A stretch of DNA of 64,000 nucleotides from positions 248,001 through 312,000 of the forward strand of contig NZ_MEHT01000009.1 in NCBI RefSeq assembly GCF_001870675.1, read 5' to 3'. Positions 37,408-45,875 of this stretch are shown in pieces. Numbering within the stretch: the first letter of the stretch is position 1; each line of letters begins with the position of its first letter. The notes beneath the pieces were generated by a model. That model was not told where the DNA came from and ran no database searches. It saw nothing but the letters and a program-made list of their open reading frames with translations. Both the position numbers and the translations under genes were made by a program. The DNA is from Roseinatronobacter thiooxidans. Lineage in GTDB: Bacteria > Pseudomonadota > Alphaproteobacteria > Rhodobacterales > Rhodobacteraceae.

Positions 37408-37986
37408 ATGCGCCGCCTTTTCCTTGCGCTTCCCGCAGCCCTTGCCTTGGCCGCCTGCGTTGAAGTTGACATGACAGTCGACGTGCTGAACGAAGATGAA
37501 GCGCGGCTGACAGGTTTTGTCCAGATGCAACGCCAGATGTTCGAGATGTCGGGCGAAGACGCGTCCTTTTGCTCTGCAGAAGATGGCGGCACGCTAGAGC
37601 TGACAGATACGCATGCGCGCTGCACATTCGATCAAACCGGCACTTTCGCAGAGTTGATGCGCCCGAATGCAGCAGAGGATGTGCCAAGCGATATACAGGG
37701 CGAGTTGACCTATCTGGGCGCAGACCGCGTGCGCGCGCTGTTCCCTTTGTCGGCAATGAATGAAGGGATGGACGAGATGATCGAAGACCCGCAGATGATG
37801 GCGATGATGCGCCAGATGTTTGCGGGCATGTCAATCAGCTTCACCGTTCAGGGGCGCGAGATCGAAAGCTCGACCGGCACGATTTCCGATGATGGCACGC
37901 GCGCCACGATCTTGCTGGGGGTGGATGATCTGATCTCACCCGATGCAGACCAATTGACCGATTTTGAAACAATCGTGCGCTTCTGA
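37408..37986 (+). CDS. Predicted lipoprotein, 192 residues
   Basis: The N-terminus MRRLFLALPAALALAAC is a clear lipoprotein signal with the lipobox Cys at residue 17. The mature part is acidic and has a methionine-rich stretch (EDPQMMAMMRQMFAGM) and two further cysteines that could form a disulfide. No recognised domain. The start is 37408, after a caggag site. Convergent with pgi. Confidence 0.82.
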   Translation: MRRLFLALPAALALAACVEVDMTVDVLNEDEARLTGFVQMQRQMFEMSGEDASFCSAEDGGTLELTDTHARCTFDQTGTFAELMRPNAAEDVPSDIQGELTYLGADRVRALFPLSAMNEGMDEMIEDPQMMAMMRQMFAGMSISFTVQGREIESSTGTISDDGTRATILLGVDDLISPDADQLTDFETIVRF

Positions 37987-38002
37987 GGGCGCCAAAAGCG
38001 GA

Positions 38003-38033
38003 TAGAAAGCACGGCAATCTGTGGCGCTTTCTA
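38003..38033. terminator. Hairpin between the lipoprotein gene and pgi
   Basis: TAGAAAGC and GCTTTCTA pair across 15 bases, with a further internal CAC/GTG match. It lies in the convergent gap and can act in both directions. Confidence 0.6.
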
Positions 38034-38052
38034 CGATTTCTAGGCGCAGTCT

Positions 38053-39660
38053 CTAGCCTTGATAGGCGCGCAAGAAGGCAACAAGCGCTTGTGTGGACGG
38101 GTCTTTGTCCGAGGCATCTGCCCCGTCCAGAACCGGCCCCAGGGCAGATGCGAGTTCCTTGCCCAGTTCGACCCCCCATTGATCGAAGGAATTGATGCCA
38201 AGCACCACCCCTTCCACGAAAACGCGGTGTTCATATAACGCAATGATCTGGCCCAGGACGAAGGGCGTAAGCTGCGGATAGACCAGTGTTGTGGACGGGC
38301 GGTTTCCGGGGAAGACGCGGTGGCGCGCCTGCCGGTCCAGTTCTGCACCCTCCAGCCCTTTGGCCGCCATCAGCGCGCGCGCCTCTTCAAGCGAGCGGCC
38401 ACGCATCAGGGCCTCTGACTGCGCCAGACAATTTGCGGCCAGCAACCTGTGCTGGTGGGCCAGTTCCGGTTCATGCCCTTTTGCGGCCAGCAGAAATTCG
38501 CATGGCACAATCCGCGTGCCCTGATGGATCAGCTGATAGAACGCATGCTGCCCGTTGGTTCCCGGCTCTCCCCAGACAATCGGGCCGGACTGGCGGTCCA
38601 GATCGCGCCCGTCCATGCCGACACGCTTGCCATTCGATTCCATTTCCAATTGCTGCAAATAGGCCGGAAGCCGCGCAAGCCGCTGGTCATAGGGCAACAC
38701 CGCGCGGGTTGCATGGCCGCAAAGCTGGTTGTGCCAGATGCCCACAAGCGCCAGCAATACTGGCATATTCTGGTCCAATGGCGCATCCATGAAATGCGCA
38801 TCCATCGCGCGGCCACCAGCCAGAAACCCATCAAACCCCTCCGCGCCGATTGCGATCATCAGGCTCAGCCCTATCGGCCCCCAGACCGAATAGCGCCCCC
38901 CCACCCAATCGGCAAAACCAAAGACGCGTTCAGGCGCGATGCCAAATTCCGCCGTCTTGTCCAGTGCGGTAGAGACGGCTGCGAATTGCGCCCCCGGATC
39001 GGCAACTTTTGCCGCCATCCAGTCGCGCGCGGTGCGCGCATTGGTCATCGTCTCGATGGTCGTAAAGGTCTTGGACGCAACAATCACCAAGGTCGTCTCG
39101 GGGGTCAACCCCTTCAGCGTATCGGCAATATGCGCCCCATCCACATTGCTGACATAATGCACGCGCGGCCCGTCGTGATAGGGGGCAAGTGCCAGTGTCG
39201 CCATTGCAGGCCCCAGATCAGACCCGCCAATCCCGATATTGACCACATCCGTGATCCGTCCGCCCTGCCCCTGAAAACGCCCCGCGCGCACGTCTTCTGC
39301 AAAGCCATAGGCGCGCGCGCGGATCGCGCGCAATTCCGGCATGACATCTGCGCCCGCACAGGCAATGACCGCGTCATCGCCCGCGCGCTGCGCGATATGC
39401 AGCACCGCGCGCCCTTCAGTCTCGTTGATCTGCGCACCGCCAAACATCGCCGCACGCTTTTCAACCAGCCCCGCTTCTTCGGCCAGCCGCACCAACAAGG
39501 CGCGCCCGTCCTCGTCGATATTGGTCTTGGAATAATCCAGTACCATCTCGCCTGCCTGCACCGCAAACTGCGCAGCGCGCGCCGTATCTGCGAAAAGTTC
39601 CCGAATATGCCGCGTTTCGGTTGCGCGTTGATGCCGCGCCAGATCGTTCCAGATGCTCAT
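38053..39660 (-). CDS. pgi: Glucose-6-phosphate isomerase
   Basis: Interconverts glucose 6-phosphate and fructose 6-phosphate. Family signatures are [26 protein letters not shown] and the C-terminal [13 protein letters not shown]. The 535-residue length from Met-Ser-Ile-Trp at 39660 is normal. It is the last gene of zwf-pgl-pgi, with a stem-loop before it that may lower its expression. Confidence 0.97.
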   Translation of the reverse strand: MSIWNDLARHQRATETRHIRELFADTARAAQFAVQAGEMVLDYSKTNIDEDGRALLVRLAEEAGLVEKRAAMFGGAQINETEGRAVLHIAQRAGDDAVIACAGADVMPELRAIRARAYGFAEDVRAGRFQGQGGRITDVVNIGIGGSDLGPAMATLALAPYHDGPRVHYVSNVDGAHIADTLKGLTPETTLVIVASKTFTTIETMTNARTARDWMAAKVADPGAQFAAVSTALDKTAEFGIAPERVFGFADWVGGRYSVWGPIGLSLMIAIGAEGFDGFLAGGRAMDAHFMDAPLDQNMPVLLALVGIWHNQLCGHATRAVLPYDQRLARLPAYLQQLEMESNGKRVGMDGRDLDRQSGPIVWGEPGTNGQHAFYQLIHQGTRIVPCEFLLAAKGHEPELAHQHRLLAANCLAQSEALMRGRSLEEARALMAAKGLEGAELDRQARHRVFPGNRPSTTLVYPQLTPFVLGQIIALYEHRVFVEGVVLGINSFDQWGVELGKELASALGPVLDGADASDKDPSTQALVAFLRAYQG

Positions 39661-39700
39661 GCCGTGCCCCAAGTCATTTTCTTGCTCTAAATACTCAAAT

Positions 39701-39720
39701 CAGGGGGCGTCAGCCCCCTG
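39701..39720 (-). terminator. Intercistronic hairpin between pgl and pgi
   Basis: CAGGGGGC and GCCCCCTG pair perfectly around a four-base loop five bases after pgl. Leftward it is followed by ATTTGAGTATTT. It may partly terminate or protect the upstream message. Confidence 0.55.
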
Positions 39721-39724
39721 CCCT

Positions 39725-40399
39725 TTATTCTGCCCAATGCACCTGCGCCTGATCCAGCACGCAGGCAATCGGGGCTTCTCGCGGTGTCAGCTTCGCCGCG
39801 CGCTCGATTGCGGCGCGTTTGGACGCGCCTGTAATCAGCACATGCACCCGCAGCGCTGCGCGCAAGACAGGTGCCGTCAGGGTGATGCGCGGCTCGCCTG
39901 CCGCCTCGGCGCGCATGGCCATCAGGGGTGGCGCGCCCGGTGCAAGTGCCGCGTCCAGATTATCGGCCCCCGGAAACAGCGAGGCTGTGTGCATATCCTC
40001 GCCCATTCCCAACAGCAGCACCGAAATCGGCAGATGTGGCAAAAGCCCGTCGATCAACCCGTCAAGTGCCGCGTCCGGGTCCGGCAGATCAGCATAAAGC
40101 GGGATCAATTTCGCCTGCGCGGCCTTGCCATGCAGCAGACGCGCGCGCAGCAAGGCCGTGTTCGAGCGCGGATTGTCTTCCCCCACCCAGCGTTCATCAT
40201 TCAGCACGACCGAGACCTGTGACCAGTCCAGATCAACCCCGCTTAGCGTATCGAAAACCGGCCCCGGTGTGGTCCCGCCCGGCACAGACAGCGTGGCGCG
40301 GCCATGCGCGCGCAAGCTTTCGCCCAATTCGGATGCGATGCGCTGCGCCACGCGCAGCATCATCATTTCGCGGTCCGGATATTCGTGAAATTCCATCAT
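39725..40399 (-). CDS. pgl: 6-phosphogluconolactonase
   Basis: Hydrolyses 6-phosphogluconolactone, the step after Zwf. The 224-residue DevB/SOL-type protein has VPGGTTPGPVFDTL and VVLNDERWV, followed by the LLGMGEDMHTASLFPG motif. Its ATG overlaps the zwf stop (ATGA). Confidence 0.96.
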   Translation of the reverse strand: MMEFHEYPDREMMMLRVAQRIASELGESLRAHGRATLSVPGGTTPGPVFDTLSGVDLDWSQVSVVLNDERWVGEDNPRSNTALLRARLLHGKAAQAKLIPLYADLPDPDAALDGLIDGLLPHLPISVLLLGMGEDMHTASLFPGADNLDAALAPGAPPLMAMRAEAAGEPRITLTAPVLRAALRVHVLITGASKRAAIERAAKLTPREAPIACVLDQAQVHWAE

Positions 40400-41841
40400 C
40401 TGATCTCCCGCCAGCGTCGGCCGTCCTTATGCATCAGCATAAGCGCGCCTTCCGGCCCTGTCGATCCCGGCTCATAGGCCTCGGGGCGGTCATCGCGCTG
40501 CTCCCACCCCTCGATCACGGGGTCGACCCAAGCCCAAGCGGCCTCTACCTCATCCCCGCGCATGAACAGGGTCTGGTTGCCGCGGATCACATCCATGATC
40601 AGCCGCTCATAGGCATCCGGAATATCCAGATCATTGCCCAAGGCTTCGGCAAAGCTCATGTCCAGCGCCACATCCTTCAGACGCATACCCCCCGGCCCCG
40701 GTTCCTTGATCATAACGCGCAGATCCATGCCTTCATCGGGTTGCAGGCGGATCACCAGCACATTTTCGCGCCACTGGTTCGATTCGCCAAAGATCGAATG
40801 CGGGGGTTCCTTGAAGGTCACGGCAATTTCGGACACGCGCGATTTCAGGCGTTTTCCTGTGCGCAGGTAAAACGGTGTGCCCTTCCAGCGCCAGTTCGAG
40901 ATATGCAGCTTCATGGCGATGAAGCTTTCGGTGCGGCTGTCAGGATTGCCGCTGTCGATCAGATAATCCTCGCGCCCGCGCCCCCGATACTGGCCGCGCA
41001 CATATTCGCCCGGTCCCATAGGGTCCAGCGCGCGAATGACCTTCAGCTTTTCGTCGCGCATGGCGTCGGGTTCAAAGCAATGCGGCGGCTCCATTGCGAT
41101 CAGGCATAAAAGCTGCATCAGGTGGTTTTGCACCATATCGCGCATGGCACCCGAAGTGTCGTAATACTCGCCCCGTCCATCGACCCCCACTGTCTCGGCC
41201 ACGGTGATCTGGACATGGTCCACGAATTGCGAATTCCACAGCGGCTCGAACAGGATATTGGCAAAGCGCACGGCCATCAGGTTCTGGACCGTTTCCTTGC
41301 CCAGATAATGGTCGATGCGGTAAATCTGGTCTTCGTGGAAATACTCGGCCAAGGCGGCGTTCAGCGCGCGCGCGGTTGCCAGATCCTTGCCAAAGGGTTT
41401 TTCAACCACAATGCGCGAATTCCGGTCTGCAATGCCGCGCGTGTGCAGGCGTTTGGCAATATCGCCAAACAGGGCGGGCGCGACCGAGAGATAGAACGCC
41501 CGCACAATATCGGCGCGCATCATGTTGGACAGCACATCCCAGCCAGCATCGCCCTTGGCGTCGATGGTTACATAATCCAGCATGTCCAGGAAACTGGCGA
41601 TTGTGTCATCCACCAGTTCCTTGCGGTCCAGAAACTCTTGCAAGGCGGCGCGCACCATCTCGCGGAAATCGTCGCGTGCAACCTCGCTGCGGGCGGCCCC
41701 GATAATTTTCGAGCCTTCGGGAATTTGCCCTTCCTTCCAGCGCCGGTACAGGCCCGGCAGGATCTTGCGGCGTGCCAGATCGCCTGTTGCGCCGAAAATG
41801 ACAAGATCGAACTGTTCAACCGGAATAACGCGTGCAACCAT
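40396..41841 (-). CDS. zwf: Glucose-6-phosphate 1-dehydrogenase
   Basis: Oxidises glucose 6-phosphate with NAD(P), opening the Entner-Doudoroff and pentose-phosphate routes. The coenzyme motif GATGDLARRK and the catalytic RIDHYLGKETVQN are intact. Length from Met-Val-Ala-Arg at 41841 is 481 residues, as usual. No edd or eda gene follows in this window. A LacI-type operator lies 63-77 bases upstream. Confidence 0.97.
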   Translation of the reverse strand: MVARVIPVEQFDLVIFGATGDLARRKILPGLYRRWKEGQIPEGSKIIGAARSEVARDDFREMVRAALQEFLDRKELVDDTIASFLDMLDYVTIDAKGDAGWDVLSNMMRADIVRAFYLSVAPALFGDIAKRLHTRGIADRNSRIVVEKPFGKDLATARALNAALAEYFHEDQIYRIDHYLGKETVQNLMAVRFANILFEPLWNSQFVDHVQITVAETVGVDGRGEYYDTSGAMRDMVQNHLMQLLCLIAMEPPHCFEPDAMRDEKLKVIRALDPMGPGEYVRGQYRGRGREDYLIDSGNPDSRTESFIAMKLHISNWRWKGTPFYLRTGKRLKSRVSEIAVTFKEPPHSIFGESNQWRENVLVIRLQPDEGMDLRVMIKEPGPGGMRLKDVALDMSFAEALGNDLDIPDAYERLIMDVIRGNQTLFMRGDEVEAAWAWVDPVIEGWEQRDDRPEAYEPGSTGPEGALMLMHKDGRRWREIR

Positions 41842-41904
41842 GCTAACCCCTTGCCCGTAGGCCTGCCTTGCGCCGTGCCGGCTGTCTGCGCTGTGCCGAC
41901 TGTC

Positions 41905-41918
41905 CGTTAGCGCTATCA
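41905..41918. promoter_or_regulatory. LacI-type operator before zwf
   Basis: CGTTAGCGCTATCA matches 12 of 14 positions of TGTTAGCGCTAACA. Its central GTTAGCGCTA is intact. It lies between the HNH gene and zwf, in a good place to control zwf-pgl-pgi. Confidence 0.6.
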
Positions 41919-41974
41919 CCGCCTCATTTACAGTGTGGCGGACCACCTGTCCAGAGGGCAGGAATAGAGCGCGC

Positions 41975-42652
41975 TTACGCGTCCAGTTCGGTATCCCAAT
42001 ACAGGTAATCAAGCCAGCTGTCATGCAGATGGTTGGGCGGAAAGCGGCGGCCCAGATTGCGCAACTGCTCGGATTCGGGACGCGTGGGTTGGGTGCGCAG
42101 CTTCATGCCCGACTCGCGCAGGGTCTTGGACCCTTTGCGCAGATTGCACGGCGCGCAGGCAGCCACCACATTTTCCCAGCTTGTCACCCCGCCCAGTTTG
42201 CGCGGCAGAACATGGTCAAAGGTCAGATCATGTTTTGCGCCGCAATACTGGCAGGAAAATTCGTCACGCAAGAACAGGTTGAAGCGGGTGAAGGCCACGC
42301 GTTTGCGCGGCTTGACATATTCGCGCAGCACGACGACAGACGGCACCCGAATTTCCATCAACTGGCTGCGCACAACATGGTCATATTCGGCCAGAATATC
42401 GACCCTGTCCAGAAACACCGCCTTAACCGCATCCTGCCACGGCCAGAGCGATAGCGGGTAGTATGAAAGCGGCCTGTAATCGGCATTCAGCACCAAAGCG
42501 GGAAACTGACGCAGCGCGACAGGGTCGCGTACAAAATCTGTTCTGAAATCACCATCCACAAGTGCCGCCTCCGCTCTGGCGGCCCTTGGGGCGACATCTT
42601 GCGCGCGCCCCGCAGGGCCGAATGTATGCTGCGCCACAGCATTCCATGGCAT
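41975..42652 (-). CDS. HNH endonuclease
   Basis: The 225-residue protein ends in an HNH nuclease domain with CQYCG, LTFDHVLPRKLGG, ENVVAACAPCN and RKGSKT. The four cysteines form the zinc knuckle. An N-terminal domain (about 45-120) with NADYRPLSYYPLSLWPWQDAV is conserved among alphaproteobacteria. Such stand-alone genes are chromosomal and not linked to a phage. The biological role is unknown. The start may be further in, near Met-free residues 34-40. Confidence 0.88.
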   Translation of the reverse strand: MPWNAVAQHTFGPAGRAQDVAPRAARAEAALVDGDFRTDFVRDPVALRQFPALVLNADYRPLSYYPLSLWPWQDAVKAVFLDRVDILAEYDHVVRSQLMEIRVPSVVVLREYVKPRKRVAFTRFNLFLRDEFSCQYCGAKHDLTFDHVLPRKLGGVTSWENVVAACAPCNLRKGSKTLRESGMKLRTQPTRPESEQLRNLGRRFPPNHLHDSWLDYLYWDTELDA

Positions 42653-43187
42653 GGACTATATATAGCGCGAAGCATCTGGCAAGCATTTAGATCGCACCAA
42701 ATGTCGCATGATCATGTGCTAAGAGGGAACTGCGACACCCATATGACAGATCGCGGGACGCAGTGCTGCAACATTGGGCACTTGGCCGGAATAGCTAAAA
42801 GGGCGTGTGCCAGTTGGCAGAAGCTCTACAATGAGGGGTTGGGGGGTGTTGGAAAGCTGGCCCAAGCCGCGTAGCGTCGGGCCGCGGTGCGGCGATCCTC
42901 GATTTGGGCTATAGCACTTTATGCTTGCCAAATCCTCGAAAGATCAAGGCTTTGTACGGTGCCAAGCCAAATCGCCGTGCCGTCGGGGCGGCCCGGCGAT
43001 GCGCGGCGGCGCTACGCACATTGACTCCGCGCGTGGGGGCAACTGAAACGCTGCCACGTCTCGCGCTTGCAGCGTCCAAGCGCGAAGGCTTCATGGGGCG
43101 GCGACGTTGATGGCTGGCGGGATAAACAGTCGTCCAACACCCCAAACCGCCGCCAAACGCCTCCCCCCGATAAGCGCCAAGCGGGCC
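42653..43187. other. Intergenic region holding repeat copy 3
   Basis: 535 bases without a gene. Apart from the repeat, I see no ribosome site, RNA gene or strong terminator. The HNH gene promoter should lie in the left part. Confidence 0.5.
42834..43046 (-). repeat. Dispersed structured repeat, copy 3
   Basis: Inverse orientation relative to copies 1 and 2. The order of shared blocks is kept: GCGTCGGGCCG, GCACTTTATGC, AAATCGCCGTGCCG, core hairpin (42971-43000), GCGCGGCGGCGCTACGC. It differs more from copies 1 and 2 than they do from each other. It lies downstream of the alpha/beta hydrolase gene. Confidence 0.8.
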
Positions 43188-43853
43188 TTAGCCCGGCAGT
43201 TTCTCGCGCAGGAATGACAGCGCCAGCGACAGCCCGTCATGGGCGATACCATGCGCTGTCCCCTTCGAGATATGGCTATAGGTTTCAAACCCTGCGGCCA
43301 CCAGCGCATCAGCGGCTTCGGATAGGCTGGCAAGGGGCACAACATCGTCCTGATCACCATGAACCAACAGGATTGGCAGGGGTGACACCGCCTCGCCTTC
43401 CAGCCGTTCCGGCACCATCAACCGGCCTGAAAAGCCCACAAGCCCTGCAAGCGGGTCACCCCTGCGGGGTGCGATATGCAGGCTCATCATTGTGCCTTGC
43501 GAAAACCCCACCAGCGCAAGCCGGTCAGGGGTCAGCCCTTCATCGGCCAGAACCTTGTCAAGAAAGGCATTCAGATCCTGCGCCGCCGCTTCCAGCCCTG
43601 CAAGTGCCTGCTCCTCGCTGGACCCATCCAGCCAAGGGATCGGGAACCACTGAAACCCGAACGGGTTGCCAGTGCATTTCTCGGGCGCGTTGGGCGAATA
43701 GAACGCCGTGTCAGGCAGGTGCGGGCCAAGCGGGTCGGCCAGTCCAAGCAGGTCCGCGCCATCGGCCCCATATCCATGCACAAATATAACGGCGGATTTC
43801 GCCTTGCCCCCCGAAGCAGGCCCCCGGCGGTCAGAGTGCAGCGCGCGTGTCAT
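43188..43853 (-). CDS. Alpha/beta hydrolase (carboxylesterase/phospholipase type)
   Basis: The 221-residue cytoplasmic protein has the oxyanion segment FVHGYGADGADLLGL, the nucleophile elbow GFSQGTMMSLH (G-x-S-x-G), and acid and histidine near ILLVHGDQDDVVP and GTAHGIAHDG. It belongs to the small carboxylesterase/YpfH group. The substrate is unknown. Its ATG at 43853 overlaps the stop of the AlkA-like gene. Confidence 0.9.
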   Translation of the reverse strand: MTRALHSDRRGPASGGKAKSAVIFVHGYGADGADLLGLADPLGPHLPDTAFYSPNAPEKCTGNPFGFQWFPIPWLDGSSEEQALAGLEAAAQDLNAFLDKVLADEGLTPDRLALVGFSQGTMMSLHIAPRRGDPLAGLVGFSGRLMVPERLEGEAVSPLPILLVHGDQDDVVPLASLSEAADALVAAGFETYSHISKGTAHGIAHDGLSLALSFLREKLPG

Positions 43854-44503
43854 ATGATTCCTTCCCTCTCGGTTTCGACGCGGTAATAAGCCCACAACAG
43901 CCCCGCCGCAACTGTGCGCCAAGGGGTCCAATCTGCTGCCATACGCCGCATGGCGGCTTCTCGCGGGCGGTCGGGCAGATGGAACAGCCGCTTGGCGGAT
44001 TCCTGCAAGGCAAGATCGGCAGGCGCAAAGACATCGGCGCGGCCAAGGCTGAACATGGCGTAAATCTCGGCCGTCCAGCGCCCGATGCCCGACACTTCGG
44101 TCAGGATGCGGGTGATCTCTTCATCGGGCAGAACGCGCAAAGCGTCGAAATCTATGCCCGCGCTGGCAAGCGCGCGCGCATAGCGCATTTTCTGCATCGA
44201 CAGGCCGGGCGCGCGCAGGGTTTCATCATCGGCGGCCAGCACCGCCTCTGGCGTGGTCAGCCCTGCCCCCTCCATCCGGCCCCAGATGGCGCGGGCGGCA
44301 TGGGTGCTGACCTGCTGGCTGACAATGGCCGACAGCAGGTGCGCGAATCCGTCCGGCCTGCGCCGCAGCGGTGGCGTGCCCGTCAGGCGAAGGGCATGGG
44401 CAAAACGCGGCTCATGCGCGGCCAGCCATTCGGCCCCTTCGGCCATGCAATCCTCACTGGTCAGGATGCGCCCGACCATCACGCCTGCGCCGTTTTGTTG
44501 CAC
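43850..44503 (-). CDS. DNA-3-methyladenine glycosylase (AlkA-like)
   Basis: A base-excision glycosylase of the HhH-GPD superfamily that removes alkylated purines. The helix-hairpin-helix is SGIGRWTAEIY and the catalytic aspartate lies in DVFAPADLAL. SAIVSQQVS is the usual substrate-pocket helix. At 217 residues it lacks the N-terminal domain of E. coli AlkA, as short bacterial forms do. The start may instead be Met at 44482. Confidence 0.9.
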   Translation of the reverse strand: MQQNGAGVMVGRILTSEDCMAEGAEWLAAHEPRFAHALRLTGTPPLRRRPDGFAHLLSAIVSQQVSTHAARAIWGRMEGAGLTTPEAVLAADDETLRAPGLSMQKMRYARALASAGIDFDALRVLPDEEITRILTEVSGIGRWTAEIYAMFSLGRADVFAPADLALQESAKRLFHLPDRPREAAMRRMAADWTPWRTVAAGLLWAYYRVETEREGII

Positions 44504-44553
44504 ATGTAAAAGACCCCTTCCCCAAGCCAGATATTCCGTCTAATCCTGCGCGC

Positions 44554-45771
44554 ATGAATGATACAGTTGCAACCCCCGATAACGCCCGCGCCAAACGCAA
44601 TGTGATGGTCCTTGTCGCTGCGCAGGCAGTGGTGGGCGCGCAATTGCCGATCCTGTTCATCATTGGCGGGCTTGCGGGGCAGATGCTGGCCTCTAACCCC
44701 TGCTGGGCCACGCTGCCCATCTCGCTGATCGTGCTGGGGTCTATGGCGGCGGCCACGCCGCTGTCCAGTTTCATGCAGGCTTACGGGCGGCGCGCGGGGT
44801 TCTGGGTGGCCTGCGGCGCGGGTGCTGTGGGGGCAGCGATTTCGGCCTATGCGCTGATGCTTGGCTCTTTCGAGTTGTTTCTTCTCGGGTCTTTCATCAC
44901 CGGCACTTACATGTCGGCCAACGGGTTCTACCGCTTTGCCGCGACCGACACAGCCACCCCCGAATTCCGCCCAAAGGCGATTTCCTATGTCATGGCAGGC
45001 GGGCTGCTCTCGGCAGTATTCGGCCCGCAACTGGTCTCGTTGACGACTGATGCAATGCCGGTGCCGTTTCTGGCAACCTATCTGACCGTGATCGCGCTGA
45101 ATATCGCAGGCGTGGCGCTGCTAAGCGCGCTGGACATTCCCACCCCCCCCAAGCCCACCAGCACCAGCATTGCAGGCCGGTCGCGCAGAGAGTTGCTGAG
45201 TGTCCCTGTTATTGCAGTGGCCGTGATTTGCGGCACAGTCGCCTATGCGCTGATGAACCTTGTCATGACCTCGACCCCGCTGGCGGTGGTGGGTTGCGGC
45301 TTTGCCACATCGGATGCGGCCAATATCGTCTCGGCGCATGTGCTGGCAATGTATGCGCCATCCTTCTTTACCGGCCATCTGATCGCGCGGTTTGGCGCGC
45401 GGGCCATTGTGGGCACTGGGCTGGTCATTCTGGCCGCCTCGGGCGCGGTGGCGATGACGGGGGTAGAATTGGAGCAGTTTTATATCGCCCTGATCCTGCT
45501 GGGTGTGGGCTGGAATTTCGGCTTTATCGGGGCCACAACCATGCTGACCGCCAACCATACCCCCGAAGAACGCGGGCGGGTGCAGGGCATGAATGACATG
45601 ATCGTTTTTGGCGGTGTTTTTGTCGCCTCGCTCAGTTCCGGCACGCTGATGAATTGCTCTGGGGGCAATGCCGAGACGGGCTGGCAACTGGTCAATATGG
45701 CGATGCTGCCTTTCCTTGTGCTGGCAGGCTCTGCGCTGATTTGGCTGGCCCTGCGCCCGCGCGAGGCCTGA
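44554..45771 (+). CDS. MFS transporter
   Basis: A 405-residue protein with about 12 hydrophobic helices. The loop between helices 2 and 3 has a weak MFS signature (FMQAYGRRAGFW). Substrate unknown. I start at Met-Asn-Asp-Thr, just before the first helix. The upstream frame covers the divergent AlkA-like gene. Confidence 0.87.
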   Translation: MNDTVATPDNARAKRNVMVLVAAQAVVGAQLPILFIIGGLAGQMLASNPCWATLPISLIVLGSMAAATPLSSFMQAYGRRAGFWVACGAGAVGAAISAYALMLGSFELFLLGSFITGTYMSANGFYRFAATDTATPEFRPKAISYVMAGGLLSAVFGPQLVSLTTDAMPVPFLATYLTVIALNIAGVALLSALDIPTPPKPTSTSIAGRSRRELLSVPVIAVAVICGTVAYALMNLVMTSTPLAVVGCGFATSDAANIVSAHVLAMYAPSFFTGHLIARFGARAIVGTGLVILAASGAVAMTGVELEQFYIALILLGVGWNFGFIGATTMLTANHTPEERGRVQGMNDMIVFGGVFVASLSSGTLMNCSGGNAETGWQLVNMAMLPFLVLAGSALIWLALRPREA

Positions 45772-45875
45772 CGCCTGCCCTGAACACGCGCCTTTGAACG
45801 GGCACCGGCCTGCCTGTGGCTTGCGTGGCGGGGCTATCAATGCTCTGCTGGGTGCATTGGGAAGGGAGGCCCGCC

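Noticed and set aside
38449-39690. Antisense frame of 413 codons over pgi
   Set aside because: Composition artefact over a conserved enzyme gene. Cys/His/Arg-rich product without domains.
39928-41109. Antisense frame of 393 codons over pgl and zwf
   Set aside because: Same artefact. It crosses two real genes that overlap by ATGA.
41975-42652. HNH nuclease as a homing or phage gene
   Set aside because: The N-terminal domain and setting look like the conserved alphaproteobacterial chromosomal type. There are no phage genes around.
42653-42833. Possible small gene between the HNH gene and repeat copy 3
   Set aside because: Frames here lack a ribosome site and a plausible product.
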